Origin: Sphingobium terrigena
GTDB taxonomy: Bacteria > Pseudomonadota > Alphaproteobacteria > Sphingomonadales > Sphingomonadaceae
DNA length: 64,000 nucleotides
Reading direction: 5' to 3'
Assembly: GCF_003591655.1 (NCBI RefSeq)
Contig: NZ_QVRA01000004.1
Location: 82,022 to 146,021 of the forward strand
The notes under the pieces are model-generated. The model saw nothing but the letters and a program-made list of their open reading frames with translations, did no database searches and had not been told where the DNA came from. Both the position numbers and the translations under genes were made by a program. How positions within the stretch are numbered: the first letter of the stretch is position 1; every line of letters begins with the position of its first letter. Shown here in pieces: positions 51,016-61,048 of this stretch.

Positions 51016-52919
51016 CTGCCTATGTCACCCGTCGCACCCTGATGGCAGGATCGCTGATCGCGGGCGCCAGCGCCTGCGCGCCGCGCGGCCCGGCAGGCGT
51101 CATGACCCGCCCCGCCCTGCCCGCTCCATGGGGCGCGACGCCATCGCCGCGCCAGCTGAAATGGCATGACCGGCGCATGTATGCCTTCGTCCATTTTTCG
51201 ATCAACACCTATACCGACAAGGAATGGGGCTATGGCGACGAAGATCCCAAGCTGTTCAATCCCACCGATTTCGATCCCGACCAGATCGTCGCGGCGGCGA
51301 AGGCCGGGGGCCTCAACGGCCTGATCATCACCGCCAAGCATCATGACGGTTTTTGCCTGTGGCCCACCATGCTGACCGACCATTGCATCCGGTCCAGCCC
51401 CTATAAGGACGGCAAGGGCGACATAGTGGGCGAACTGGAGCAGGCCTGCCGCCGCGCGAGCATTGGCTTTGGCGTCTATCTGTCGCCATGGGACCGCAAC
51501 CGCGCCGATTACGGCACGCCCGCCTATATCGACTATTACCGGGCGCAACTGACCGAATTATGCACCCGCTATGGCGATTTGTTCGAGGTCTGGTTCGACG
51601 GGGCCAATGGCGGAGACGGCTATTATGGGGGGGCGCGGGAAACCCGCAAGATCGACGCCCCCGCCTATTATGACTGGCCCGCCATCGTCGCGCTGGTCCA
51701 CCAGCTGCAACCGGGTGCCTGCACCTTCGATCCGCTGGGGGCCGACATACGCTGGGTCGGCAATGAGGATGGCCATGCCGGTGACCCATGCTGGCCGACC
51801 ATGCCCGACGAACCCTATGACCAGGTGAAGGGCAATAGCGGGGTGCGCGGCGGCGCGCTGTGGTGGCCCGCCGAAACCAATGTGTCGATCCGGCCGGGCT
51901 GGTTCTATCATGCGGACGAGGATGCGCAGGTCAAGACGCCGCAAAAGCTGATGGCCATGTTCGACCAGTCGATCGGCCATGGCACGACATTCCACCTGAA
52001 CCTGCCGCCTGACCGGCGCGGGCGGATTGCCGAGCGCGATGTTGCCAGCCTGACCGCCTTTGGCGATGCAGTGCGCGCGAGTTTCGCCACCGATCTGGCA
52101 CGCGGCGCGGTGGCGAGCGCCAGCGCCGACATTGGCGGCACCGCCGGTCATGCGATCGACGGCAATCCTGAGAGTTTCTGGTGTGCGCCAGCCGATGCGC
52201 GCGACGCCAGCCTGACGCTGGACCTGGCCCCCGGCACGCGGTTCGACACGATCCGCTTGCAGGAATGGCTACCGCTAGGGCTGCGCACGACCAGTTTTGC
52301 CATCGACATCGCCGATGACGGGCAGGCGTGGCGGGAGGTCGCGCGCAAGGACATGGTGGGTCCGCAGCGGCTGGTCCGTCTGCCTGCGCCGGTGTCGCCG
52401 CGCCGGGTACGTTTCCGCGCCGTGGCGGCGGAGGCCGGGCCGACGCTGCGCGAATTTGCGCTTTTCCTGTCGGTTGCCCCGGTCACGCTGCCCCCGGCGC
52501 AAGTCAGCGATCCCAGCATCGTCGCGCGCGCCGGATGGACGATCATCGCCGCCAGTGCATCGGGCGGTGAGGCCATGCTGGATGATGATGCCAAGACGGC
52601 CTGGACCAGCCCTGCCCCGGCGATGCTGACCATCGATCTGGGCAAGGCGGAAACGCTGGCGGGATTTACGCTGACCCCGACCCGCCATGTCGATCCGCAG
52701 GCCGCGCCGCCCGCCCGCTATATGGTGGAAAGCAGCGTCGATGGCCAGCGCTGGAGCAAGGCGGAAGAGGGCGAGTTCCAGAATATCAACTATGCCCGCG
52801 CGACGCAGCGCATCCCCTTTTCCGCGCCACGCCCGGCGCGCTATGTGCGGCTGCGCTTCCCGCGCCCGGCGGTGCCTGCGCCCGCCATCGCGATCGCGAC
52901 CATCGGGGCGTTCCGCTAA
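51012..52919 (+). CDS. Alpha-L-fucosidase, GH29, with two C-terminal discoidin-like domains
   Basis: A 635-residue enzyme. The leader TRRTLMAGSLIAGASAC holds twin arginines and a possible lipobox with Cys22, so it may be lipid-anchored. The barrel shows FVHFSINTYTDKEWGYG, ITAKHHDGFCLWP and the nucleophile Asp196 in FEVWFDGANG. Two F5/8-type (CBM32-like) domains follow, about residues 360-490 and 500-635. It should remove fucose from N-glycans (alpha-1,3 core or Lewis-a). Last gene of the operon; only 16 bases separate it from the convergent galactosidase. Confidence 0.92.
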   Translation: MTAYVTRRTLMAGSLIAGASACAPRGPAGVMTRPALPAPWGATPSPRQLKWHDRRMYAFVHFSINTYTDKEWGYGDEDPKLFNPTDFDPDQIVAAAKAGGLNGLIITAKHHDGFCLWPTMLTDHCIRSSPYKDGKGDIVGELEQACRRASIGFGVYLSPWDRNRADYGTPAYIDYYRAQLTELCTRYGDLFEVWFDGANGGDGYYGGARETRKIDAPAYYDWPAIVALVHQLQPGACTFDPLGADIRWVGNEDGHAGDPCWPTMPDEPYDQVKGNSGVRGGALWWPAETNVSIRPGWFYHADEDAQVKTPQKLMAMFDQSIGHGTTFHLNLPPDRRGRIAERDVASLTAFGDAVRASFATDLARGAVASASADIGGTAGHAIDGNPESFWCAPADARDASLTLDLAPGTRFDTIRLQEWLPLGLRTTSFAIDIADDGQAWREVARKDMVGPQRLVRLPAPVSPRRVRFRAVAAEAGPTLREFALFLSVAPVTLPPAQVSDPSIVARAGWTIIAASASGGEAMLDDDAKTAWTSPAPAMLTIDLGKAETLAGFTLTPTRHVDPQAAPPARYMVESSVDGQRWSKAEEGEFQNINYARATQRIPFSAPRPARYVRLRFPRPAVPAPAIAIATIGAFR

Positions 52920-52924
52920 GGCAT

Positions 52925-52948
52925 GGCGCGGGATGTCAGTCCCGCGCC
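52925..52948. terminator. Stem-loop between convergent glycosidase genes
   Basis: GGCGCGGGA, loop TGTCAG, TCCCGCGCC form a perfect 9-base stem straddling the end of the minus-strand galactosidase gene. It follows both stops but lacks a T-run on either side. It may act as a weak bidirectional terminator or stabilise both 3' ends. Confidence 0.5.
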
Positions 52949-55821
52949 TCCACCTGCACCCGGCCCAGCAGGCCCGACGGCTGCCCGGCGTCCGAATGGA
53001 TAAGCAGCGCTACCTCCTTTGCATCGGGTGGCAGGTCGGCGACCAGCGGGCCGGTCGTCGTGTCGCTCCTGCTGGCCAGCAGGCGACCATCGACCCTTAG
53101 TTCGGCGCGCCCGGCGAGGGCCGCGAAACTGATCCGGCCACCATGCGCGATGATCGCCTTGCGCTGGGGCAGGGCCGCCCGATAGACGCGCCATTGCGGC
53201 GTGCTATCTGCAGGGGTCGGCGTGCCTGCGCGCATGAAGGCCCACAGATTATTGTCGCCATCGGCCGGGCGCAGCGCGGTATGGGGGCGATCGGCAAAGG
53301 CAGGCGAGCGCCGCCATTCGCTGACCAGCGTGCGAGGCGGTAGCGCCGGAACCGACGGGCGCGGGGGAATGGCGAGTTGCGGGAGGACAAGGCGGGCAGC
53401 CCGCAATCCGTCGGCCTGCGCCTCGACGCGGATCTGGCCTCGCCCGGTGCCTGCCTGCAGGATCATTTGCGCGAGGCCGTTGAACAGCGACCGTTTGGGT
53501 GCCTTTTCGCTTTCATGGCAATTGGGATCGCCATTGCCGACGCCAATCAGGGTCGCGCCGCTGATGGTGAAGCGCGCCATATTCTGCGCAACCGGGACAT
53601 GGTGGCCGCGCGCATCAATGGCATCGATGGCGATGGCCAGGACATCCTCCCCATCGCCGCGCAGATGCGCGCGCGTGGGCGTGAGGCGCAGCGCGACGGC
53701 TGGACCGGCCGTATGGTGTGCGGCGCGGGCTACGACCTTCCCATCGCGCAACGCCTCCACTTCCAGCAGGCCGGGTTCATAGCTGGTCCTGACGGCCACG
53801 CCCATGATCCGGTCGCAGGGCTGGTCCGCCACGATCCGGCCATTGACCCGCACCCGCACCCGTGGCGCGTTGGAGGTTACCAGCAGGTCGATGGGCTGGC
53901 CTTCGCGCCCCGGCCAGGTCCAGTGCGGCGCGACACCCACGACTGGACGATCATCCAGCCATTGCGCACGGCGGATATCATAGGCGGTCTTGGCAAAGCC
54001 GCACAGGTCGAGAATGCCAAAGAAGCTGGCGATGGTCGGCCAATCATAAGGGGTGGGTTCGCCATGATAGTCGAACCCCGTCCAGACAAAGCCGCCCGCG
54101 ACGAAGGGGCGCGTCGCAATCGCCTTCCATGCCTTGCGATGGGTGGCGCCCCAGGCTGCCGCTTCCTCATCCATGGAAGCGATGACATGGGCGCGCGCGT
54201 CGCTGGCATAGGCACCGCGCGTCATGAAGGCGCTGGTATCTTCCGAACTGGTGAGCGGCTGGCGCGGATTCAGCGCGTGGAAACGGTCATAATCGTCGGG
54301 ATAATAGTTGAACCCCATGACATCGACGACCTGCGACACATTGTCGGGATCGTAGAAAGAACCGTTCATCGCCGCCGTGACCGGGCGACTGTCATCCAGC
54401 GCACGGACGGCCGCGCGCATCCGGCGGACCATCTCCACCCCCGCGCGCGTCCCCTGCATCGGTTCCTCGTTAAACACCGACCACAGGATGATGCTGGGAT
54501 GGTTGCGATGGGCGCGGACCAGCCATTCCAGCTGCGCCAGATTTTCCGGCGCGGGATTGAAGATGCGGTTTTCGTCCATGACCAGAAAGCCCATCCGGTC
54601 GCACAGGGCATAAAATTCCTCCGCCTGCGCATTATGCGAGCAACGGATGGCGTTGCAGCCCATATCCTTGAGCCGCGCCAGCCGCCAGGCAAGCAGCGCG
54701 TCCGGCACCGCCACACCGACCCCGGCATGGTCGAGATGGACGCACACACCCTTGAGCTTGACGGGCGTGCCGTTGAGCAACAAGCCCCGGTCAGCGTCGA
54801 AGGCGATGGTGCGAAAGCCGATGGGGATGCTCCGCCGGTCGGTGCCGTCCGGCCCATCCAGCAGCAGATCGACGTTGTAGAGGGCGGGATCGTCAACCGA
54901 CCAGAGGCGGGGTGCGGCGACCGGGATCGTCATGGCGACGCTGGCCTGCGTGAGGGGTGGCACGTCCAGCATCGCCTGCTGACGGCCTACCTCCCGCCCG
55001 TCCGGGCCTCGCAGGATGGCGGTGACGCGCACCGAACGCGGGTCGCGCGCGATGCTTTGGGCGGTCAGGGTGACGGGCACGCGCCATGCGCCATCCGCCT
55101 GCCGGGGATCGCAATGCACGCCGTCCGTGGCGATCGAAACAGCGGGGCGTCTGGCCAGCCAGGCATGGCGATAGAGGCCCGCGCCCTCATACCACCAGCC
55201 TTCCATCGCATTGGCATCGACGCGGATGGCGAGGACATTATCCTCCTCGCCAAAGCGGGCGAAGGGGGTGATGTCGATAGTGATCGCATTATAGGCAGAG
55301 AAATTGCGCGCGACGACGCTGCCATTGACCCAGATGGTCGCCTGCGTCGCGATGCCGCCGAAGTGCAATTCCAGCCGCTTGTCCCGGTCAGCCGGGTCGA
55401 GCCGGAAGGTGCGGCGATACCAGCCGATGCCGCGCGGGCGATAGCCCTGCGAGACGTTGGCGCTTTTGACGAACGGCTGGGCGGAGGCCCAGTCATGGGG
55501 CAGGCGCACCCTTTGCCAGTCGCCATCGTCCCAGTCGATCGCCGCCGGCCCACGGGCATTGCCTGCTTTCACCGATAAATAGGTCAGGTGATGGCCGATC
55601 GGCGGCGGCACGTCGATATCGCCTTCATGGAAACGCCAGCCTTCATCGAGCAGCAGGCGCGAGGGATCGCTTTGCGGCAGGTGCCAGGGGGCGTCGTCAC
55701 GGGAACCAAGGCCGTGGAGCAACGGCGAGGCGTCGGGTGCCGGGCGCGCGGTCGCGACGTCAGGCAGCAGGCTTGCCGCCAGACCGAGTGTCAGGGTTTC
55801 GCGGCGGTGGAGGCGGATCAT
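52936..55821 (-). CDS. Beta-galactosidase, GH2
   Basis: A 961-residue exported GH2 enzyme (leader MIRLHRRETLTLGLAASLLP). The sugar-binding N-terminal domain includes RGIGWYRRTFRLD and WYEGAGLYRHAWL. The acid/base is Glu452 in WSVFNEEP, and the nucleophile is Glu527 in TSSEDTSAF. FVWTGFDYHGEPTPYDWP and a DUF4982-like C-terminal part match bacterial beta-galactosidases of this length. It would remove terminal galactose from complex N-glycans. Its start overlaps the cutC stop by 4 bases. Confidence 0.88.
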   Translation of the reverse strand: MIRLHRRETLTLGLAASLLPDVATARPAPDASPLLHGLGSRDDAPWHLPQSDPSRLLLDEGWRFHEGDIDVPPPIGHHLTYLSVKAGNARGPAAIDWDDGDWQRVRLPHDWASAQPFVKSANVSQGYRPRGIGWYRRTFRLDPADRDKRLELHFGGIATQATIWVNGSVVARNFSAYNAITIDITPFARFGEEDNVLAIRVDANAMEGWWYEGAGLYRHAWLARRPAVSIATDGVHCDPRQADGAWRVPVTLTAQSIARDPRSVRVTAILRGPDGREVGRQQAMLDVPPLTQASVAMTIPVAAPRLWSVDDPALYNVDLLLDGPDGTDRRSIPIGFRTIAFDADRGLLLNGTPVKLKGVCVHLDHAGVGVAVPDALLAWRLARLKDMGCNAIRCSHNAQAEEFYALCDRMGFLVMDENRIFNPAPENLAQLEWLVRAHRNHPSIILWSVFNEEPMQGTRAGVEMVRRMRAAVRALDDSRPVTAAMNGSFYDPDNVSQVVDVMGFNYYPDDYDRFHALNPRQPLTSSEDTSAFMTRGAYASDARAHVIASMDEEAAAWGATHRKAWKAIATRPFVAGGFVWTGFDYHGEPTPYDWPTIASFFGILDLCGFAKTAYDIRRAQWLDDRPVVGVAPHWTWPGREGQPIDLLVTSNAPRVRVRVNGRIVADQPCDRIMGVAVRTSYEPGLLEVEALRDGKVVARAAHHTAGPAVALRLTPTRAHLRGDGEDVLAIAIDAIDARGHHVPVAQNMARFTISGATLIGVGNGDPNCHESEKAPKRSLFNGLAQMILQAGTGRGQIRVEAQADGLRAARLVLPQLAIPPRPSVPALPPRTLVSEWRRSPAFADRPHTALRPADGDNNLWAFMRAGTPTPADSTPQWRVYRAALPQRKAIIAHGGRISFAALAGRAELRVDGRLLASRSDTTTGPLVADLPPDAKEVALLIHSDAGQPSGLLGRVQVEARD

Positions 55822-56561
55822 TGGTCGATTGCCTCTCTGATGGCCCGCACCTGGGCAAGCGATGTGCGTCGCTGGTTACCGCGCGCAAATCCCAAGGCGA
55901 GGGCGTGGACATCGACCGCCTCTTTGTCTTCGCTGGCGGAGGCATGGACTGTCGACACGCCGGTGGCGGCGATGATCGCGCCGACATTGGCAGCGCGGAC
56001 GCCTGCACCGGGCATGATGACGATCCGCCCGGCAGCGCGCGCCTGCATTGCAGCGATCATCGGCAGGGCGTCGATAGCCCGTGTCGCACCGCCCGATGTC
56101 AAGATATGGTCGAAGCCGAGATGGACGGCCTGATCGACGGCTGCGACCGGATCATCGACCAGATCGATTGCGCGATGCAGCGTCAGGCCGATGTCGGGGC
56201 GGACGGTTCGCATCGCCGCGGTCCAGTCGGACAATGCGGCATAGTCCAGTTGCCCGGCGCGCGCTGCGCCGAATACCAGCCCGTCCACGCCCTGCCCGAT
56301 CAGCGCCAAACCCTCCGCCTGTGCGGTGGCAAGATCGCCCACGTCATAGGCAAAGTCGCCATCGCGCGGGCGGACCATGGCGCGGATGCTCATGCCCTGC
56401 TGCCGCACGGCGTCCACCGCCTGAGCCACCAGTCCAGCCGATGGGGTCAGGCCACCCAAGGCCAACGCGCTGCACAATTCTATCCGGTCCGCGCCTCCAG
56501 CCAGTGCGACATACAGGTCCGCCAAGGTTTCGACACAGACTTCCAGTTTACGCCTGATCAT
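55818..56561 (-). CDS. cutC: CutC family TIM-barrel protein
   Basis: A 247-residue protein of the CutC family. Family segments are KLEVCVETLADLYVALAGGADRIELCSAL (split across residues 5-33), GLTPSAGLV, MVRPRDGDFAYD, TLHRAIDLVDDP, ILTSGGATRAI and IMPGAGVRAANV. CutC was first linked to copper tolerance, but that role is doubtful. Here it is the upstream partner of a beta-galactosidase gene in an N-glycan locus, which argues for a carbohydrate-related role. Confidence 0.9.
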   Translation of the reverse strand: MIRRKLEVCVETLADLYVALAGGADRIELCSALALGGLTPSAGLVAQAVDAVRQQGMSIRAMVRPRDGDFAYDVGDLATAQAEGLALIGQGVDGLVFGAARAGQLDYAALSDWTAAMRTVRPDIGLTLHRAIDLVDDPVAAVDQAVHLGFDHILTSGGATRAIDALPMIAAMQARAAGRIVIMPGAGVRAANVGAIIAATGVSTVHASASEDKEAVDVHALALGFARGNQRRTSLAQVRAIREAIDQ

Positions 56562-56640
56562 CAGCGTCCCATCACATGCAATATGTCAGACAAGTATCTA
56601 GAACTGTGACGACACCGGCGCAAGCGCGGGCTGCATCGGA

Positions 56641-57729
56641 TCAGCAGCCGACTGCCGGTTTCGCCGCCATCGCCGGGACGCGCCGACGGCGGCCGGAAAA
56701 CCAGAAGGACCAGAGCGTCAGGCTGCCCAGCAGCGCCAGCGCCAGGCCTGCGAAGGTCATGACCAGGCGATAGGGCAGCCCGCCCACCTTGGCCGCGTGC
56801 AGCGGGTAGAGCATATTGTAGATCTTCACCCGGTTGGGCAAATGCGCAGCGTCCCGTGCGCCGACCAGTCGGCCGCTATCCGCCGCAAACCACAAAGTCG
56901 TGCGACCATTGGGCAGCCATTCCTCCGGCTTCTTCATGCGCAAGGTGATGAGGCCGCTCTTGCCCCTAGGGAGCGACAGGCTGCGGATATCGGCGTCGGG
57001 GAAGCGGGTTCGCGCGGTCATGATCATGCCGCGCCAGTCGAGCGTCGGTGCGACGGCGACGGCGGCGAATGTGGGGGCTTTCAGGCTGGCGTCGATCTGT
57101 GCGGGTGCGGACAAGCCCAGGATCACGGCGGCGACGGGGCGGAATATCAATATGGCCCCCGTCAGCAGCGACAAAAACAGCAAAGGTGCCGCAACGACGC
57201 CCAGATCGCGGTGGTGGCGCACGATGGCCGGGCGGCTGATCCGCTTGGGCAGCAGGCGGAACGCAAAACTCTTGCGCGTCCGGGTCCACAGAATGACGCC
57301 GGAAATGACGAAGAACAGCCCCAGCAGCGCAGCGATGCCGATGATCGTCTCGCCCGTGTCGCCTGCGAACAGATGATGATGCAGGTCGAACAGCCATAAT
57401 TCCGGGCGCTGCCACTGGCTGTCCCAGCGCGCGACCCACTCGCCCGTCTGGCTGATATAGGCACCCGAACCATCGGCATAGCGCAGCCGGTCAAGGCCGA
57501 AATCGGGGCTGGCGAAGCTGATCATGTCTGGCCGGGTCGCGGGATTGCCCATGACCTGATCGACCAGCGTTGCGATGGCGACACTGTGCTGCACCTGGGG
57601 ATCGGCGGCGTGGGGCAGCAGCACCCAGGCGTCCTTATGCACCAGCAGTGCGCCGGTCAGGCCCAGCACCGCCAGGACCAGCCCGATCAGCCCGCCGATC
57701 CAGCGGTGCAGAAGGTCAAGCAGCTTCAA
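56641..57729 (-). CDS. PepSY-domain membrane protein
   Basis: A 362-residue inner-membrane protein with four transmembrane segments of the PepSY-associated type. LLDLLHRWIGGLIGLVLAVL at the N-terminus and LFDLHHHLFAGDTG, then GLFFVISGVILWTR, are family landmarks with conserved histidines. Such proteins are commonly encoded beside siderophore receptors and are thought to help reduce or release iron. It overlaps the upstream TonB receptor gene by 4 bases. Confidence 0.88.
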   Translation of the reverse strand: MKLLDLLHRWIGGLIGLVLAVLGLTGALLVHKDAWVLLPHAADPQVQHSVAIATLVDQVMGNPATRPDMISFASPDFGLDRLRYADGSGAYISQTGEWVARWDSQWQRPELWLFDLHHHLFAGDTGETIIGIAALLGLFFVISGVILWTRTRKSFAFRLLPKRISRPAIVRHHRDLGVVAAPLLFLSLLTGAILIFRPVAAVILGLSAPAQIDASLKAPTFAAVAVAPTLDWRGMIMTARTRFPDADIRSLSLPRGKSGLITLRMKKPEEWLPNGRTTLWFAADSGRLVGARDAAHLPNRVKIYNMLYPLHAAKVGGLPYRLVMTFAGLALALLGSLTLWSFWFSGRRRRVPAMAAKPAVGC

Positions 57730-59912
57730 AAACTATAGTCCCAGCTGAGCGTGAAGCTGCGTCCCCGCCCGGCGAAATAGGCCAGCTTGTCGGTCGGCAG
57801 CCGGGTGTCGCTGCTATAGTCGATATAAAATGTGTCGAACAGATTCTGGACGCTCAGCCGAACGCCGCCAAGGCCCGTCTGGTAGCGGATGCTAGCATCG
57901 GTGACTGTATAGCCACCGAAATTGTTGCGCTGGTCGGGTTGCGGACGGCCAGCATCGGCGTGGAAGCTGCGCGAGAGATAATATTGTGTCTGGAGGATCG
58001 CCGAGACCGGGCCGTGATTATAGGTCGCCGACAGGTTGACCCGATCGGGCGAAATATTGACGCCGTCCAGATCGGTGTCCACGACATCGTCGGCGTTGGT
58101 ATCGTAACGACCCTGGATATGGGCATAGCCGATGCCCAGCTTCAGCCCCTCGATCGGCATTTGCGCGCGCAGGTTGACCTCCAGCCCCTCAATCTCGATG
58201 CGCTGGCGCTGGACGTCGAAATTGCGCCCGGTGCCGGGCACCAGCAATTGCCCCTTGTCGCTGGACGACCAGAAATAGGTCGCTGACCCGTCAAACGGGC
58301 CGCGTTTGACTTCTATCCCGACCTCCCGGTTGTTCGACACGATCGGTTCGATGGCCAGATAGTTGTCGATATCGACGCCGGTCTGGTTGATCGACCGGGT
58401 GATTCGTCCGACGTCCGGCGCGGTATAGCCTTCGGCATAGCTGGCATAGGCACGGATGCCCTGCCATGGCTCGATGATCAGGCCGCCGTTGATCAGAAGG
58501 TCGTCGAATTTCGGCTTGCCCCCTGCGACATCGACCCCGCCCCAATAGGGATTGACCGCCAATGTCCGGGTGGTCTGCGCAAGGGTGTGAAAATCGTCGA
58601 TCTTGATCTGCACATTTTCCCAGCGCGCACCGCCCGCGACCCGCACCAGCCCATCGAACAGTTTGAGATTGGCCTGGGTGAAGGGCGCCAGGCTGCGAAA
58701 CTCGGCGGGCGGCACCCAGACGCGGCCCGTGGCGATCAGCTGCTGCTGCGTCTTGTCCCACAGGGCGTCGAAACCCAGCGTCGCGGTCAGCGCCTCGAAA
58801 CCCGGAACGGCGCGTTCATAGCTGATTTTCGCGCCGATCTTGCGCGAACGGTTTTGCGACTGGTCGAACAATGTGTTGACCGGTGCGATCGACGGGTCCT
58901 GAAAACTGGCGATCGGGGCCAGTTCACCGCCGAACGTGTCGCGCGACCGGTTGAAGAAGATCTGACTCACGAAATTGCCGCCGCCCAGCGCGCTGTCCGT
59001 GTAAGACAGGGCAATGCTTTCGGTACGATTGGCGGCGGGATCGCCCGGCGGTGTGCCGCGGACGGCACCGGTCGGCTGGCCGGTGAGGCGATTGCCCTCC
59101 ACAGCAACGAAATCGCCCTCTCCCTTCAGCTCGAAACGGCTGGCGATCAGGTCGATGCGGCCGGTAGCCGATACGGCATAGCCCAGCCGGGCAAAGATAT
59201 TGGTCGCCTGCGAATCCTGGGTTTCGCCCTGGGTCAGGTTCAGGCCGATGCGATCGCCCCGTCCGTCGTAATAGACGCCGCGCTTTTCATAGGTTGCGCC
59301 GATCGTCGCGTCGAAATCGCCGACCTTATATTGGAACAGGCCGCCCAGCTTTCCGCCGATGCCGTCCGAATGGACATCATTGTCGGCTGTCCCCTGGACC
59401 AGCACACGACCGCTCAGCCCTTCCACTTTCGGCGCGCCGACGGTCACCTGATTGACGATGCCGCCAGTGCCGCCAATGCCTTGCAGCGCGTTGGAGCCGA
59501 AGATGAGTTCGACCCGGTCGACAAAGAAGCCGTCGATGGTGAAGCCATCACGCGCGCCGTCGCGCAGCGGCGTCGATTGCGGGATGCCGTTAATCGCATA
59601 GAGCGGCGAACGACCCCGCAACGTCTCACCCGCGCCCGACAGCTTCTGGCGCGTGGGGGAGAAAGATGGCGTCAGCGTCGCCACGGCGTCCGTGACGGAC
59701 CCAGAGATGGCGATCTGCTGGTCGAGCGCATCCTTGTCGATGACGTCGATGGTGAGCGGCAACGCATTGGCAGGCAGGATGCTGCGGGCGGCGGTCACGA
59801 TGATCGGGCCGCCGGGTCCGGCATCGGCAGCCTCTTCCGGCGATTGTGCGAATGCATGTCCGCCAGCTATAAGCGTGGCACTCGATAGCAGGATGTGAAT
59901 GGCTTTGCGCAC
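57726..59912 (-). CDS. TonB-dependent siderophore-type receptor
   Basis: A 728-residue outer-membrane receptor. The signal peptide ends GGHAFAQS, the TonB-box side is GGPIIVTAARS, the plug shows RVELIFGSNALQGIGGTGG, and the barrel ends FTLSWDYSF. Length and partnership with a PepSY protein point to iron-siderophore uptake. A Fur-like box lies 49 bases upstream. The exact ligand is unknown. Confidence 0.9.
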   Translation of the reverse strand: MRKAIHILLSSATLIAGGHAFAQSPEEAADAGPGGPIIVTAARSILPANALPLTIDVIDKDALDQQIAISGSVTDAVATLTPSFSPTRQKLSGAGETLRGRSPLYAINGIPQSTPLRDGARDGFTIDGFFVDRVELIFGSNALQGIGGTGGIVNQVTVGAPKVEGLSGRVLVQGTADNDVHSDGIGGKLGGLFQYKVGDFDATIGATYEKRGVYYDGRGDRIGLNLTQGETQDSQATNIFARLGYAVSATGRIDLIASRFELKGEGDFVAVEGNRLTGQPTGAVRGTPPGDPAANRTESIALSYTDSALGGGNFVSQIFFNRSRDTFGGELAPIASFQDPSIAPVNTLFDQSQNRSRKIGAKISYERAVPGFEALTATLGFDALWDKTQQQLIATGRVWVPPAEFRSLAPFTQANLKLFDGLVRVAGGARWENVQIKIDDFHTLAQTTRTLAVNPYWGGVDVAGGKPKFDDLLINGGLIIEPWQGIRAYASYAEGYTAPDVGRITRSINQTGVDIDNYLAIEPIVSNNREVGIEVKRGPFDGSATYFWSSSDKGQLLVPGTGRNFDVQRQRIEIEGLEVNLRAQMPIEGLKLGIGYAHIQGRYDTNADDVVDTDLDGVNISPDRVNLSATYNHGPVSAILQTQYYLSRSFHADAGRPQPDQRNNFGGYTVTDASIRYQTGLGGVRLSVQNLFDTFYIDYSSDTRLPTDKLAYFAGRGRSFTLSWDYSF

Positions 59913-59960
59913 GATAGCTCCCTTTTTAAGGGGCGATCGCTAGCGAAGCTTTCATACTAA

Positions 59961-59975
59961 TGCAAGTCAGTCTCA
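59961..59975 (-). promoter_or_regulatory. Fur-like box upstream of siderophore receptor
   Basis: Read on the minus strand this is TGAGACTGACTTGCA, an imperfect palindrome matching 10 of 15 positions of the classical Fur core. The box at 63755-63769 is the same at 11 of 15 positions. It sits upstream of the receptor start at 59912 and overlaps the last codon of rutA. Confidence 0.55.
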
Positions 59976-61043
59976 GTAAGATATCCCAATGCGGCTTTTC
60001 ATCAGCGGCTGGATGCGGGTGCCGAATGCCTCCACGCCTTCGAGGAAATCATCGAACGTCAGCAGCACACCGCCGGTGTTGGGCACCTGCGCCATTTCGT
60101 CCAACATGCGCGCCACGCTTTCGTAGCTGCCGACCAGCGTGCCCATGTTGATGTTCACTGCCCCTTCCGGCGCGGCCAGCTGGCGCACGTTGGTGTCGGT
60201 GTTGACCGTGTCCTTGGCCCCCTGATCGGCCAGCCAGGCGATGGCTTCCAGATCGACGCCATCATTATAGCTATGCCATTTGGCCATGGCTTCCTCGTCA
60301 GTTTCGGCGGCAATCACCATCACCAGCACGAAAACCGACACGTTGCGGCCCGTCTGCGCCGTGAACTTCGCCAACCGGTCGTTGTTGAAGGCAAAGGCGG
60401 TTGGCGTGTTGACGCCCTTGCCCAGGCAGAAGGCATAGTCCGCCCACTTCGCCGAGAAAGCGAGGCCCGCATCGGACGATCCCGCGCAGATGATCTTCAT
60501 GTCCGCTTGCGGCTGGGGACGAACGAGGCAGTCATCCATCTGATAATATTGGCCCTTGAAGTCCGAGCGACCAGTCTCCCACAATTCGCGCAATATGCGG
60601 GCATATTCATCCAGCACGTCGTAGCGGTTGCGGAAATGCTCCTCCCCCGGCCAGAGGCCCATCTGGGTATATTCGGGCGGCTGCCAGCCCGTGATCAGAT
60701 TAAGTCCGAAACGGCCGTGGCTGATGCTGTCGATGGTGTTGCACATACGCGCGGCAAAGGCTGGTGGGATGATGAGCGTCGGACAGGTGGCGAAGATCTT
60801 GATCTTCTCCGTCACCGCCGCAAGGCCCGCCATCAGCGTGAAGCTTTCAAGGCCATATTCCCAGAATTGCGTCTTGCCGCCAAAGCCGCGCAGCTTGATC
60901 ATAGAAAGCAGAAAATCGAGTCCGTATTTCTCGGCGCGCTGGGCGATCTCCTTGTTGAGATCGAAGCTCGGTAGATATTGCGGGGCATTCTCACTGATCA
61001 GCCAGCCATTATTGTTGATGGGAACGAAAACGCCGACCTGCAT
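59973..61043 (-). CDS. rutA: Pyrimidine monooxygenase RutA
   Basis: A 356-residue flavin-dependent monooxygenase of the luciferase family that opens the uracil ring between N3 and C4. Markers are [57 protein letters not shown] and [20 protein letters not shown]. Start 61043 has AGGAG upstream and matches the family; the longer frame to 61124 enters rutD. It requires reduced FMN, but no rutF reductase is present in the window. It is last in a B-C-D-A order. Confidence 0.95.
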   Translation of the reverse strand: MQVGVFVPINNNGWLISENAPQYLPSFDLNKEIAQRAEKYGLDFLLSMIKLRGFGGKTQFWEYGLESFTLMAGLAAVTEKIKIFATCPTLIIPPAFAARMCNTIDSISHGRFGLNLITGWQPPEYTQMGLWPGEEHFRNRYDVLDEYARILRELWETGRSDFKGQYYQMDDCLVRPQPQADMKIICAGSSDAGLAFSAKWADYAFCLGKGVNTPTAFAFNNDRLAKFTAQTGRNVSVFVLVMVIAAETDEEAMAKWHSYNDGVDLEAIAWLADQGAKDTVNTDTNVRQLAAPEGAVNINMGTLVGSYESVARMLDEMAQVPNTGGVLLTFDDFLEGVEAFGTRIQPLMKSRIGISY

Positions 61044-61048
61044 GGACT

